Below, piece by piece: positions 8,072 to 14,034 of a DNA stretch of 14,379 nucleotides (position 1 is the first letter of the stretch; every line of letters begins with the position of its first letter). Position numbers and translations under genes: made by a program. The notes beneath the pieces were generated by a model that worked only from the letters and a program-made list of their open reading frames with translations, did not search any database and was not told the origin of the DNA. The stretch lies in the NCBI GenBank assembly GCA_035315685.1, contig DATFXR010000307.1, positions 1 through 14,379 on the forward strand. Direction: 5' to 3'. The DNA is from QHWK01 sp035315685. GTDB lineage: Bacteria; Acidobacteriota; Vicinamibacteria; Vicinamibacterales; CAVVIG01.

Positions 8072-8870
8072 CTCACAGATTCTGCAAGGCAAACATGCGG
8101 TTGTGTTTGGCGCCGGAGGTTCGGTTGGCGCGGCGGTCGCCAGGGAATTCGCGGCGGAGGGTGCGGAGGTCTTTCTGGCCGGCCGGACCAAATCGAACGT
8201 GGAGCGGGTGAAGGAGCAAATCACGGACGACGGCGGCCGCGCCCATGCGGCGGTGATTGACGCCCTCGACGACGCCGCCGTCCACGACTACGTCGATGAC
8301 ATCGTGAAGCAGACCGGAGGCCTCGACATCGTCTTCAACGCCGTTGGCCCGCTGGTGAAGGAGTACCGAAACGGAACGCACGCTGTTGATCTGGGAATCG
8401 ACGAATTCATGGTGCCGCTGACAACCATCGTGAAGTCTCAATTTATCACGGCGCGCGCGGCAGCCCGCCACATGGTACAGCGGCACACCGGCGTGATCAT
8501 TTTCCTGACCGGCAGCCCGGCGCGCGGTCACGTGGAAGGCGCGACGGCCATCGGCGCGGCGTTTGGCGCCGTCGAGTCGCTCGCGGAAAACCTGGCGGTG
8601 GAAGTCAGCCCTGCGGGCGTCCGAGCCGTGTGCCTGCGCACCACGGCGAATGCCGACAGCCGGACTATCCAGCACACGATAGAGACGTTGGCAGCCAAGA
8701 TGAACGTCCCAAAAGATCAGATGCTCGCCGGGATGGCGAATCTGAACTTTCTGAAAAGGCCGGCCAGCACCGCCGACACCGCGAAGGCTGCCGCCTTTCT
8801 CGCTTCGGATCGTGCGCGGATGATGACCGGAACGGTCGTGAACTCGACGGCCGGAGCCGCGGCAGATTAA
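8064..8870 (+). CDS. Short-chain dehydrogenase/reductase-like protein lacking the YxxxK pair
   Basis: A 268-residue Rossmann-fold SDR protein. The nucleotide site is GAGGSVG (16-22), followed by EVFLAGRT, whose Arg suggests NADP preference. NAVGP (about 92-96) replaces the usual NNAG. TGSPARG supplies a Ser (151) where the catalytic Ser lies. The active-site YxxxK is replaced by IGAAF (163-167), aligned on the following AVESLAENLAVE helix, so normal SDR catalysis seems impossible. The C-terminus (FLASDRARMMTGTVVN) is otherwise typical. The ATG at 8064 has GGAGG five bases upstream and overlaps the stop of the peroxidase frame by eight bases (ATGGGTAG), suggesting coupling. TTG 8043 and ATG 8052 would also be in frame but lack a ribosome binding site and fall on the predicted promoter. 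It heads the likely ECF42-controlled operon with the DGPF and sigma genes. Confidence 0.88.
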   Translation: MGSSQILQGKHAVVFGAGGSVGAAVAREFAAEGAEVFLAGRTKSNVERVKEQITDDGGRAHAAVIDALDDAAVHDYVDDIVKQTGGLDIVFNAVGPLVKEYRNGTHAVDLGIDEFMVPLTTIVKSQFITARAAARHMVQRHTGVIIFLTGSPARGHVEGATAIGAAFGAVESLAENLAVEVSPAGVRAVCLRTTANADSRTIQHTIETLAAKMNVPKDQMLAGMANLNFLKRPASTADTAKAAAFLASDRARMMTGTVVNSTAGAAAD

Positions 8871-8933
8871 TCGGCGCGTCGGACAAGGCTTGGGCGGCCT
8901 ACACGAGCTCGCGGAATCAAGGAGATGCGACCG

Positions 8934-9305
8934 ATGCAGAAGTTCATGCTGATCGCCGGCGGCGCCGACATCGACAAGCGGTTTGGGAATCCGCACCTGA
9001 CTCCCTTGATGCTCGAGCGATACATGACCTGGCTCCAAGAGCTGCGCAATAGTGGTCGATACGCCGGGTCGTTCACACTTCACGATCAGACAGGGCGCCG
9101 GCTCACGGTCCGTGGCGGCCAAGTCATCGACGGCCCCTTCATCGAATCGAAGGACGCCGTCGGCGGCGTGTTCATCGTCGAAGCGGCCTCGCTGGACGAG
9201 GCAGCGGAGATTGCCCGGTCGTGTCCCATCCTCGATCTGCAAAACGGTTACATGGAGGTGCGCGTCATCGAAGTCGTCAGGGAGGCACATCCTGCATCTA
9301 GCTGA
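8934..9305 (+). CDS. DGPF-domain (YCII-like) protein, ECF42 partner
   Basis: A 123-residue protein of the YCII/DGPF family (dimeric alpha-beta ferredoxin-like fold). The family signature DGPF is at 66-69, preceded by a short strand (RLTVRGGQVI) and followed by the usual ESKDAVGGVFIVEAASLDEA. Such proteins are the standard genomic partners of ECF42 sigma factors and are part of their regulon in Streptomyces; their biochemical function is not known. The start at 8934 is chosen because AAGGAG (8919-8924) lies nine bases upstream; an ATG at 8925 would directly abut that site. It follows the SDR gene by 63 bases, and its stop lies inside the start of the sigma gene, so the two are translationally coupled. 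Cytoplasmic. Confidence 0.9.
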   Translation: MQKFMLIAGGADIDKRFGNPHLTPLMLERYMTWLQELRNSGRYAGSFTLHDQTGRRLTVRGGQVIDGPFIESKDAVGGVFIVEAASLDEAAEIARSCPILDLQNGYMEVRVIEVVREAHPASS

Positions 9306-10551
9306 AAACATCCACGCCGCGTTGGAACAGCGGTTCCTGTTCGGTCACGGCCGGGTCATCGCGGCATTGACACGCGGATTCGGCGTCCAGCATTTTGCGT
9401 TGATCGAGAATGCAGTACAGGACGCATATGTGCGTGCGCTCGAGCGGTGGCCCGACGAACGTGCGCCCAACGATCCCGAGCGATGGCTCGTTCGCGTGGC
9501 GCACAACGCACTCGTCGACGCACTCAGACATGAGTTGCCCCTCGAGGGGCTCGACGCCATCCCGGACGCGCACGTCGATCCGCCGTTGCTCGACAGCGAC
9601 GACGAGCTGCGCCTGATGTTCCTGTGCTGCGATCCGGTTCTGACGCGAGCCGCGCAGGTGGCGCTGATCCTCAACGTGGCGTTCGGCCTGAGTGCGCGCC
9701 AGATCGCGACGGCATTTGTGAGCGACGAGCGGACTGTGGCGCAGCGAGTCGTGCGGGCCAAACAGCGCCTGCGCGACGAGGGCGTGCGGTTCGATCTACC
9801 CGGTTCCGTCGCGTTGCCTGCGCGGCTCGCCGCGATTCTCGACGTCCTCTACATCGTCTTTTCCGAGGGCTACAACCCGACCGACGACGACGCAGTGCTC
9901 GACGCGGCGCGGTGCAACGAAGCGCTGCGCCTTGTGCGCCTGCTCACGGAATCGGAGCGGACATCAGTCCCTTCCGCGTTCGCGCTGCGCGCGCTCCTCT
10001 GTTTTCACGCGTCGCGGCTTCCGGCCCGGTTGGCCGACGATGGAAGCCTGCTCTTGACGCCCGAGCAGGACCGAACGCGGTGGGACCGCGCGCTGATCGC
10101 TGAGGCGTTCCGGAGTTTGAAGAGCGCCGCCTCGGGCGTGGAACTGTCACGGTTTCACGTCGAAGCGGCGATCGCGGCGTGTCACGCCGTCGGATCGACC
10201 TATGCGACCACCGACTGGGCCCGCGTCGTCAACCTCTACGACATGCTCCGCGAGCGCGCGCCATCGCTGGTCGTCGACGTCAATCGCGCGCTGGCGATGG
10301 CGATGCACGCCGGCGCCCGCGCGGGTCTCGACGAACTCGACGCGATTCCGGAGCGAGAAGTGCTCGCGCAGTATCCGTACGCCCTCGGGGCGTATGCGGA
10401 TCTCCACGCGTCACTGGGAAATCTCAGCGGGGCTCGATCGTATCTGGAGCGTGCGCTCGAGCATCAATCGTCCCCCGCACAGCACGCGCTGTTGAAACGA
10501 AAGCTCGCCGCCATCGAGACACACATAGCCACGCCGTCGAATGTCGATTGA
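9292..10551 (+). CDS. ECF42-family RNA polymerase sigma factor with C-terminal TPR-like domain
   Basis: A protein of about 419 residues, twice the size of a simple ECF sigma. Region 2 (about 18-80) contains ENAVQDAYVRALERWP; region 4 (about 115-165) contains GLSARQIATAFVSDERTVAQRVVRAKQRL. Family-specific blocks follow: DDELRLMFLCCDP (103-115) and LDVLYIVFSEGY (183-194). Residues about 300-415 form a TPR-like C-terminal domain with WARVVNLYDMLRERAPS and NRALAMAMHAG. In ECF42 proteins this extension, not an anti-sigma factor, is thought to control activity. No ATG or GTG precedes region 2 within a sensible distance. CTG 9292 has AGGGAGG (9279-9285) six bases upstream and gives the expected N-terminal length. 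TTG 9322 is the alternative. It overlaps the DGPF gene end by 14 bases. It probably transcribes its own operon and the gene at 10640 through the two matching promoters. Confidence 0.92.
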   Translation: MHLAENIHAALEQRFLFGHGRVIAALTRGFGVQHFALIENAVQDAYVRALERWPDERAPNDPERWLVRVAHNALVDALRHELPLEGLDAIPDAHVDPPLLDSDDELRLMFLCCDPVLTRAAQVALILNVAFGLSARQIATAFVSDERTVAQRVVRAKQRLRDEGVRFDLPGSVALPARLAAILDVLYIVFSEGYNPTDDDAVLDAARCNEALRLVRLLTESERTSVPSAFALRALLCFHASRLPARLADDGSLLLTPEQDRTRWDRALIAEAFRSLKSAASGVELSRFHVEAAIAACHAVGSTYATTDWARVVNLYDMLRERAPSLVVDVNRALAMAMHAGARAGLDELDAIPEREVLAQYPYALGAYADLHASLGNLSGARSYLERALEHQSSPAQHALLKRKLAAIETHIATPSNVD

Positions 10552-10571
10552 GGCCGGTGCCGAACGTCCTT
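10539..10571 (+). promoter_or_regulatory. Predicted ECF42-type promoter of the secreted-protein gene
   Basis: GAATGTCGA (10539-10547), 17 bases, CGTCCTT (10565-10571): the same 16 bases at the same spacing as the site at 8012-8044, with AA before CGTC in both. It overlaps the last codons and stop of the sigma gene. The transcript would begin near 10575, giving a leader of about 65 bases before the ATG at 10640. Control by the adjacent sigma factor is inferred. Confidence 0.72.
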
Positions 10572-10639
10572 TGAACTGTTGATGAAGAGCATTGCGCGGA
10601 TCCGAGATGGGTTCGCAAGCCGCTCGGGAGGAGTGTTTT

Positions 10640-11314
10640 ATGTCAGCGAAACCTTTGTGCGCGTGGGCGCTCGCCTCGCAGATCGCCATGATCGTATCGG
10701 CGCACGCGCAGTCGACGCAGCCCGCGGCAAGCCAGCTGCCGACGCTCATGGAGCGGCAGCAGGAGATCGCTCTGGCGCTCAGCGCATGCCCGCCTGTTGT
10801 CGCGATCAAGGCGGCGGTCTACGCGCTGGAGAAGTCTGGCTACGTCAAGGTCCGCGAAGGTCAGAACGGGTTCACCGCGATCGTGCAGCACTCGATGCCA
10901 ACGAGTCAGGAGCCTCAGTGCATGGACGCCGAAGGGACGCGCACGCACCTTCCGCGCATACTCAAGGTCGCCGAGCTCCGCGCCGAGGGGAAGAGCAGCG
11001 ATGACATCAAACGCTTCGTGGCGGATGCGTTCGCCAGAGGGATCTTCCAGCCGCCCAGTCGGCCAGGCGTCAACTACATGTTGTCGACGAAGAACCTCGT
11101 GCCGGACGAGAAGGAAAAAGTGGCGCCGTTCCCGCCGCACGTGATGTTCTACGGTCCGTACGTGACCAACGCCGATCTCGGATCGGACGGAAACCCTGGC
11201 GGACCGGCGTTCGTCGCGGGTGAGGGTACTCCGCATGCGCTCATCATCGTTCCTATCGGCACGCACACGCGTTCGCCTGACGGCACGAGCAAGGGCGCGA
11301 GCGGATCGCGGTAG
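10640..11314 (+). CDS. Secreted protein of unknown family, paralogue of the 5769-6476 gene
   Basis: A 224-residue protein with a signal peptide (MSAKPLCAWALASQIAMIVS, cleavage probably after AHA, residue 23). The shared blocks are EGTRTHLP (98-105), PPSRPGVNYMLS (138-149), FPPHVMFYGPYVTNADLG (164-181) and PHALIIVPIG (198-207), in the same order and near the same spacing as in its paralogue. The first Cys of the paralogue's pair is Ala here (GFTAIVQ), while the second is kept as QCMDAEGTRT. No catalytic motif is recognised. The start is set by GGGAGGAG at 10626-10633; a GTG-less upstream extension from 10592 would begin before this and hide the signal peptide. It lies 88 bases after the sigma gene with a predicted ECF42 promoter between, so it may be an ECF42 target. 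The last 15 residues (SPDGTSKGASGSR) look disordered. Confidence 0.8.
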   Translation: MSAKPLCAWALASQIAMIVSAHAQSTQPAASQLPTLMERQQEIALALSACPPVVAIKAAVYALEKSGYVKVREGQNGFTAIVQHSMPTSQEPQCMDAEGTRTHLPRILKVAELRAEGKSSDDIKRFVADAFARGIFQPPSRPGVNYMLSTKNLVPDEKEKVAPFPPHVMFYGPYVTNADLGSDGNPGGPAFVAGEGTPHALIIVPIGTHTRSPDGTSKGASGSR

Positions 11315-11659
11315 TCCAGCGATCACACCGTCACGCTGCGGTCATCGCCGGTTCGCAGTGGCGCTCAACTTCCATGGAGTTCGGACTCCACACCGGGCCA
11401 ACCGTGCGGAAGACGAGTGATGCCTTAAGGCCGGCGTTGGATTTCTTTTCCATCCCCGATCTTGGCTGTGCAGCGGTTCCGAAGACCGCTGCGCACGCCG
11501 ACCCCGACGGCCGCCCTCGCCGCCGACCTCAGAGCCGCACCGGTCGCCGCGCTACCGATGAAGGCATCGCCAGCTCAGGCGAGCAAGCGGCTGCAGCGCA
11601 GTGGGTTACTGACATGCTTGGTTGTGAGAAAAACCGTTGCCATCACATGGAGTTCGAAT
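11315..11659. other. 345-base stretch without a convincing gene; possible gene remnant
   Basis: No intact gene is seen on either strand. An ATG at 11374 begins MEFGLHTGPT, which resembles the first residues of LLM-class (F420 or flavin) oxidoreductases as I remember them, but the following residues fade and the frame turns into low-complexity Ala/Arg/Pro sequence. If real it is a tiny remnant of a roughly 300-residue gene. A strong hairpin lies at 11467-11495. The segment lies upstream of the nitrilase remnant and is best read as decayed coding DNA. Confidence 0.4.
11467..11495. repeat. Stem-loop, 11-bp stem with 7-base loop
   Basis: Arms TGTGCAGCGGT (11467-11477) and ACCGCTGCGCA (11485-11495) pair across TCCGAAG, with one G-T wobble. 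There is no T-run on either side, so it is not a standard intrinsic terminator. It could limit readthrough from the secreted-protein gene 150 bases upstream or be a chance relic in decayed sequence. Confidence 0.45.
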
Positions 11660-11911
11660 ATGCGCCGATTTCGAATCGCACTCGCCAATATTCAATTGCC
11701 GCCGACGCCCGAAGAGTCTGTCTGATTTGCCGAACGCGCTACCGAGAACGCGTCTGCCGAACAAGCAGACATCATCTGCTTTCCCGAATGCTACGTTCCA
11801 CGTTATCAAACTGGAAAGCACATGCCGGCGGTCGATCCGGTGTTTCTCGAACGCGCATGGTCCCTGATTGCCGCTACTGACGCAAAGGCGATTGTGGGAG
11901 TTGTTCAAGGT
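11660..11911 (+). pseudogene. Nitrilase-family carbon-nitrogen hydrolase, N-terminal remnant with nonsense codon
   Basis: From ATG 11660 (GGAG seven bases upstream) the frame reads MRRFRIALANIQLPPTPEES, then Val and a TGA at 11723-11725. The same frame continues FAERATENASAEQADIICFP and ECYVPRYQ to AKAIVGVVQG. This is the first quarter of a nitrilase-superfamily protein, including the Glu of the Glu-Lys-Cys triad (in FPE). The TGA probably replaced a CGA Arg by one transition. Homology ends at about 11911; the Lys and Cys of the triad and the remaining 200 or so residues are missing. The frame runs on into the next gene, but that join is an accident of deletion rather than a working fusion. 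Confidence 0.75.
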
Positions 11912-11929
11912 AGTCCAGAGCGGAAAGCG

Positions 11930-12415
11930 ATGAAAGGCGGAAGCCCCAATACGGCTCGCGTGATTGCCCCGCCTCCCGTGTTGCTGGCGGCGACGCTCAT
12001 CCTCGGCCTCTCGTTGCATGCGGCTATTCCGATCTCGCTCGTGTCCGATCCGCGTGGAGTCATCCGGTTCGTCGGCGTCATTTCGATCGCTTTCGGAGCC
12101 GGGGTCAGCGCTGCGGTGGTCCGAGCCTTCAGGGCAGCGGCGACGCCGGTTTCTCCAGGACGGGCGACCATGCGAGTTGTGCGCACTGGGCCTTATCGCT
12201 ACAGTCGAAACACCGACTATGTCGGGCAAGTGCTCGTCTACCTCGGCGCGACCCTATTAGCAAACACATGGTGGCCGATGTTCCTCGCGCCTTTTGTGAT
12301 TGTTGCCATTCAACGTGGCGTCGTGCGACGTGAAGAGCGCTACTTTGAAGCGACATTTGGGCGAGAGTACCGCGACTACTCGGATCGAGTCCCTCGATGG
12401 CTGTGGCGGCCGTAA
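11930..12415 (+). CDS. Isoprenylcysteine carboxyl methyltransferase-family membrane protein
   Basis: A 161-residue protein with about four membrane segments (around PPVLLAATLILGLSL, VIRFVGVISIAFGAG, VLVYLGATLLA and PMFLAPFVIVAI). The family's conserved C-terminal half is present: TGPYRYSRNTDYVGQ, where most members have RHPxYxG, and the signature EERYFEATFGREYRDYSDRVPRWL-type ending with paired Glu and FGxxYxxY. Members use S-adenosylmethionine to methylate substrates at the membrane; bacterial substrates are mostly unknown. The ATG at 11930 follows the point where nitrilase homology stops, with only a weak GCGGAAAG ribosome binding site, so its original promoter and perhaps a few N-terminal residues may have been lost to the deletion. 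RHP being replaced by SRNTD may affect activity. Confidence 0.8.
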   Translation: MKGGSPNTARVIAPPPVLLAATLILGLSLHAAIPISLVSDPRGVIRFVGVISIAFGAGVSAAVVRAFRAAATPVSPGRATMRVVRTGPYRYSRNTDYVGQVLVYLGATLLANTWWPMFLAPFVIVAIQRGVVRREERYFEATFGREYRDYSDRVPRWLWRP

Positions 12416-12449
12416 ATCCGATGCTCCCGGTACGATTCAAGGGGTGACG

Positions 12450-13111
12450 ATGCCGCAAGTGCGCGTGTCCGCCGGTCCAATCGATTACCGGGATACCGGA
12501 GGCGACGAGCCGGTTGTCGTGTTCTTGCATGGGGTGCTGATCGACGGCCACCTCTTCGACTTCGTTGTAGATGCGTTGCGAACGGAGTACCGCTGCATTG
12601 TGCCGACGCTCCCTCTTGGCGCCCATCTTTATGCCATGGATCCAGACGCGGATTTATCGTTGCGCGGCTTTGGTCGAATGGTTGGCGAGTTTCTCGAATG
12701 CTTGGACCTGTGCGACGTCACGGTTGTGCAGAACGACCACGCCGCAGCGATCGCGCTTGCCAGCGATCGCCCGGCACGAGTGGCTCGGCTTGTGCTCAGT
12801 TCCTGCGAGGCGTTCGAAAACTACCCGCCTGGACTGCCCGGCAGAAACCTCGCTCTGCTCGCGCGCGTTCCAGGGGGGCTCTATCTGGCGATGCAACTCA
12901 TGCGCATTCGAAGGCTCCGCCGGCTATCGGTTTCACTTGGGTGGATGACGAAGAGGCCGATTCCGGACCGACTCACTGACGCGTGGTTCAGACCCGCACA
13001 AACACAGACGGCTGTTCGGCGAGACTTGATTAAGTACGCGGCAGGGCTCGCAGGCGTCACATGCAAGAACTGGTTGAGAAGCTGCGCGGGTTCGATCGCC
13101 CCACGCTGATC
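12450..13111 (+). pseudogene. Alpha/beta hydrolase, frameshifted and missing its C-terminus
   Basis: From ATG 12450 (AAGGGGTG upstream) the protein has the oxyanion-loop VVVFLHG (22-28) and a canonical alpha/beta hydrolase core (VARLVLSSCEAFENYPP). The nucleophile elbow, usually GNDTGG-like in relatives I recall, is VVQNDHAAA (92-100): the Asp96 remains but the flanking glycines are gone. Near 13050 homology leaves the frame and resumes one base earlier as RRHMQELVEKLRGFDRPTLI. A single-base deletion explains this. It then stops abruptly at about 13111, before the strand carrying the acid and the catalytic His. The literal frame would end at 13109. Two independent lesions plus an altered elbow make this a pseudogene with good confidence. 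It is convergent with the ECF41 gene, whose stop is only 20 bases away. Confidence 0.78.
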
Positions 13112-13135
13112 ATGCTTCAACTGGACCGTGATCAG
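13106..13135. repeat. Inverted repeat between convergent genes
   Basis: CTGATCA (13106-13112) and TGATCAG (13129-13135) are perfect inverted copies separated by 16 bases. They straddle the break point of the hydrolase remnant and the stop of the ECF41 gene. There is no T-run. It may be a weak bidirectional terminator or a chance pair. Confidence 0.3.
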
Positions 13136-14034
13136 TGCACGGTCAGTTGCCGTTCGAGATATCGCAGCTTGTCGGGATTCCGCACGACGCGGATCGCCGA
13201 GATGGCGTCGTCCTCGATCGTGAACGTATAGACCGAATCGAGACGCCCGGCGATCCGCATCAGCATCGCCGGCTCGCCGTTGACGTCCACGACCTGCAGG
13301 GCGACGGTCTGGAGATCGATGGCGGCCGCCGGCGCCGCGCGGCGGAAACCGGCGAGCATGCGGGCCACGGCGACGCGGCCGTGGACCGGACGGCGCGCCG
13401 CCAGCACCTTGCCGCCGCCGTCGCTCCAGAACCCGACATCGGCGGCGACCACGCTCGCGAACTCGTCCGCGTCACCCTCGCGCATCGCGTGGACGAAGCG
13501 ATCGACGAGCGACCGCTTCGCCACCGCGGCGTCACGAAACCGCGGGCGCTTGTCGGCGAGGCGTGCCTTCGCGCGGTGGAAGAGCTGACGACAATTGGCC
13601 TGCGTCATCTCGAGCATCGCGGCGATGTCCGCGTAGTCGTGTTCGAAGACCTCGCGCAGCAGGAACACCGCGCGCTCTTCGGGCGACAGCGTTTCGAGCA
13701 GTACCATGAACGCGAGCGTCACTGACTCGGCAAGCGCCATCGATCGCTCCGGTCCGGGCTGCTCGTCGGTCACGACCGGCTCCGGCAGCCACGGGCCGAC
13801 GTAGGTCTCGCGCGCGGCGCGCGCGGACTTCAGCCGATCGAGACACAGGCGCGTGACGACGGTCGTGAGAAAGGCCTTCGGCGACCGTACCTCCACGGGC
13901 TGCGCCGTGGAATAACGCAGCCACGCGTCCTGCACGACGTCTTCAGCATCGCTCGCGCTGCCGAGCATCCGGTAGGCGACCGAAAACAGCAGCGGGCGTT
14001 GCGCCTCGAACTGATCGAGGACGGTCTCGTTCAT
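13132..14034 (-). CDS. sigJ: ECF41-family (SigJ-type) RNA polymerase sigma factor with SnoaL-like C-terminal domain
   Basis: A 300-residue protein. Region 2 (about 8-72) has MLGSASDAEDVVQDAWLR; region 4 (about 108-158) has LSPEERAVFLLREVFEHDY and QANCRQLFHRAKARL. Residues about 170-295 form a SnoaL/NTF2-like domain. The three motifs that define ECF41 are all present: WLPEP (82-86) in the linker, DGGGKV (205-210) and NPDKL (286-290). In studied ECF41 proteins this fused domain regulates the sigma factor and replaces an anti-sigma factor. The start at 14034 is chosen because MNETVLDQFEAQRPLLF opens region 2 directly and its ATG overlaps the stop of the upstream epimerase gene (ATGA). A longer frame reaching 14349 reads the epimerase gene out of frame and is not real. 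ECF41 genes usually sit beside a carboxymuconolactone decarboxylase, oxidoreductase or epimerase, as here. Confidence 0.95.
   Translation of the reverse strand: MNETVLDQFEAQRPLLFSVAYRMLGSASDAEDVVQDAWLRYSTAQPVEVRSPKAFLTTVVTRLCLDRLKSARAARETYVGPWLPEPVVTDEQPGPERSMALAESVTLAFMVLLETLSPEERAVFLLREVFEHDYADIAAMLEMTQANCRQLFHRAKARLADKRPRFRDAAVAKRSLVDRFVHAMREGDADEFASVVAADVGFWSDGGGKVLAARRPVHGRVAVARMLAGFRRAAPAAAIDLQTVALQVVDVNGEPAMLMRIAGRLDSVYTFTIEDDAISAIRVVRNPDKLRYLERQLTVH

Noticed and set aside
9052..9291. N-terminal extension of the ECF42 protein from a GTG at 9052
   Set aside because: It would overlap two thirds of the DGPF gene and gives a Ser/Arg-rich nonsense sequence before region 2.
8073..9311. Long antisense open frame of 412 codons across the SDR and DGPF genes
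   Set aside because: It is a shadow of GC-rich codon bias on the opposite strand. The plus-strand genes have clear families, ribosome binding sites and motifs, and the antisense product shows none.
11310..11918. 10-base direct repeat GGTAGTCCAG at 11310-11319 and 11909-11918 as target-site duplication of an inserted element
   Set aside because: Ten-base repeats are expected by chance in 14 kb, there is no transposase or terminal inverted repeat, and the enclosed DNA looks like decayed genes.
11822..12415. Natural nitrilase-methyltransferase fusion protein
   Set aside because: The nitrilase part begins mid-domain after an in-frame stop and lacks its catalytic Lys and Cys; the shared frame is best explained by a deletion.
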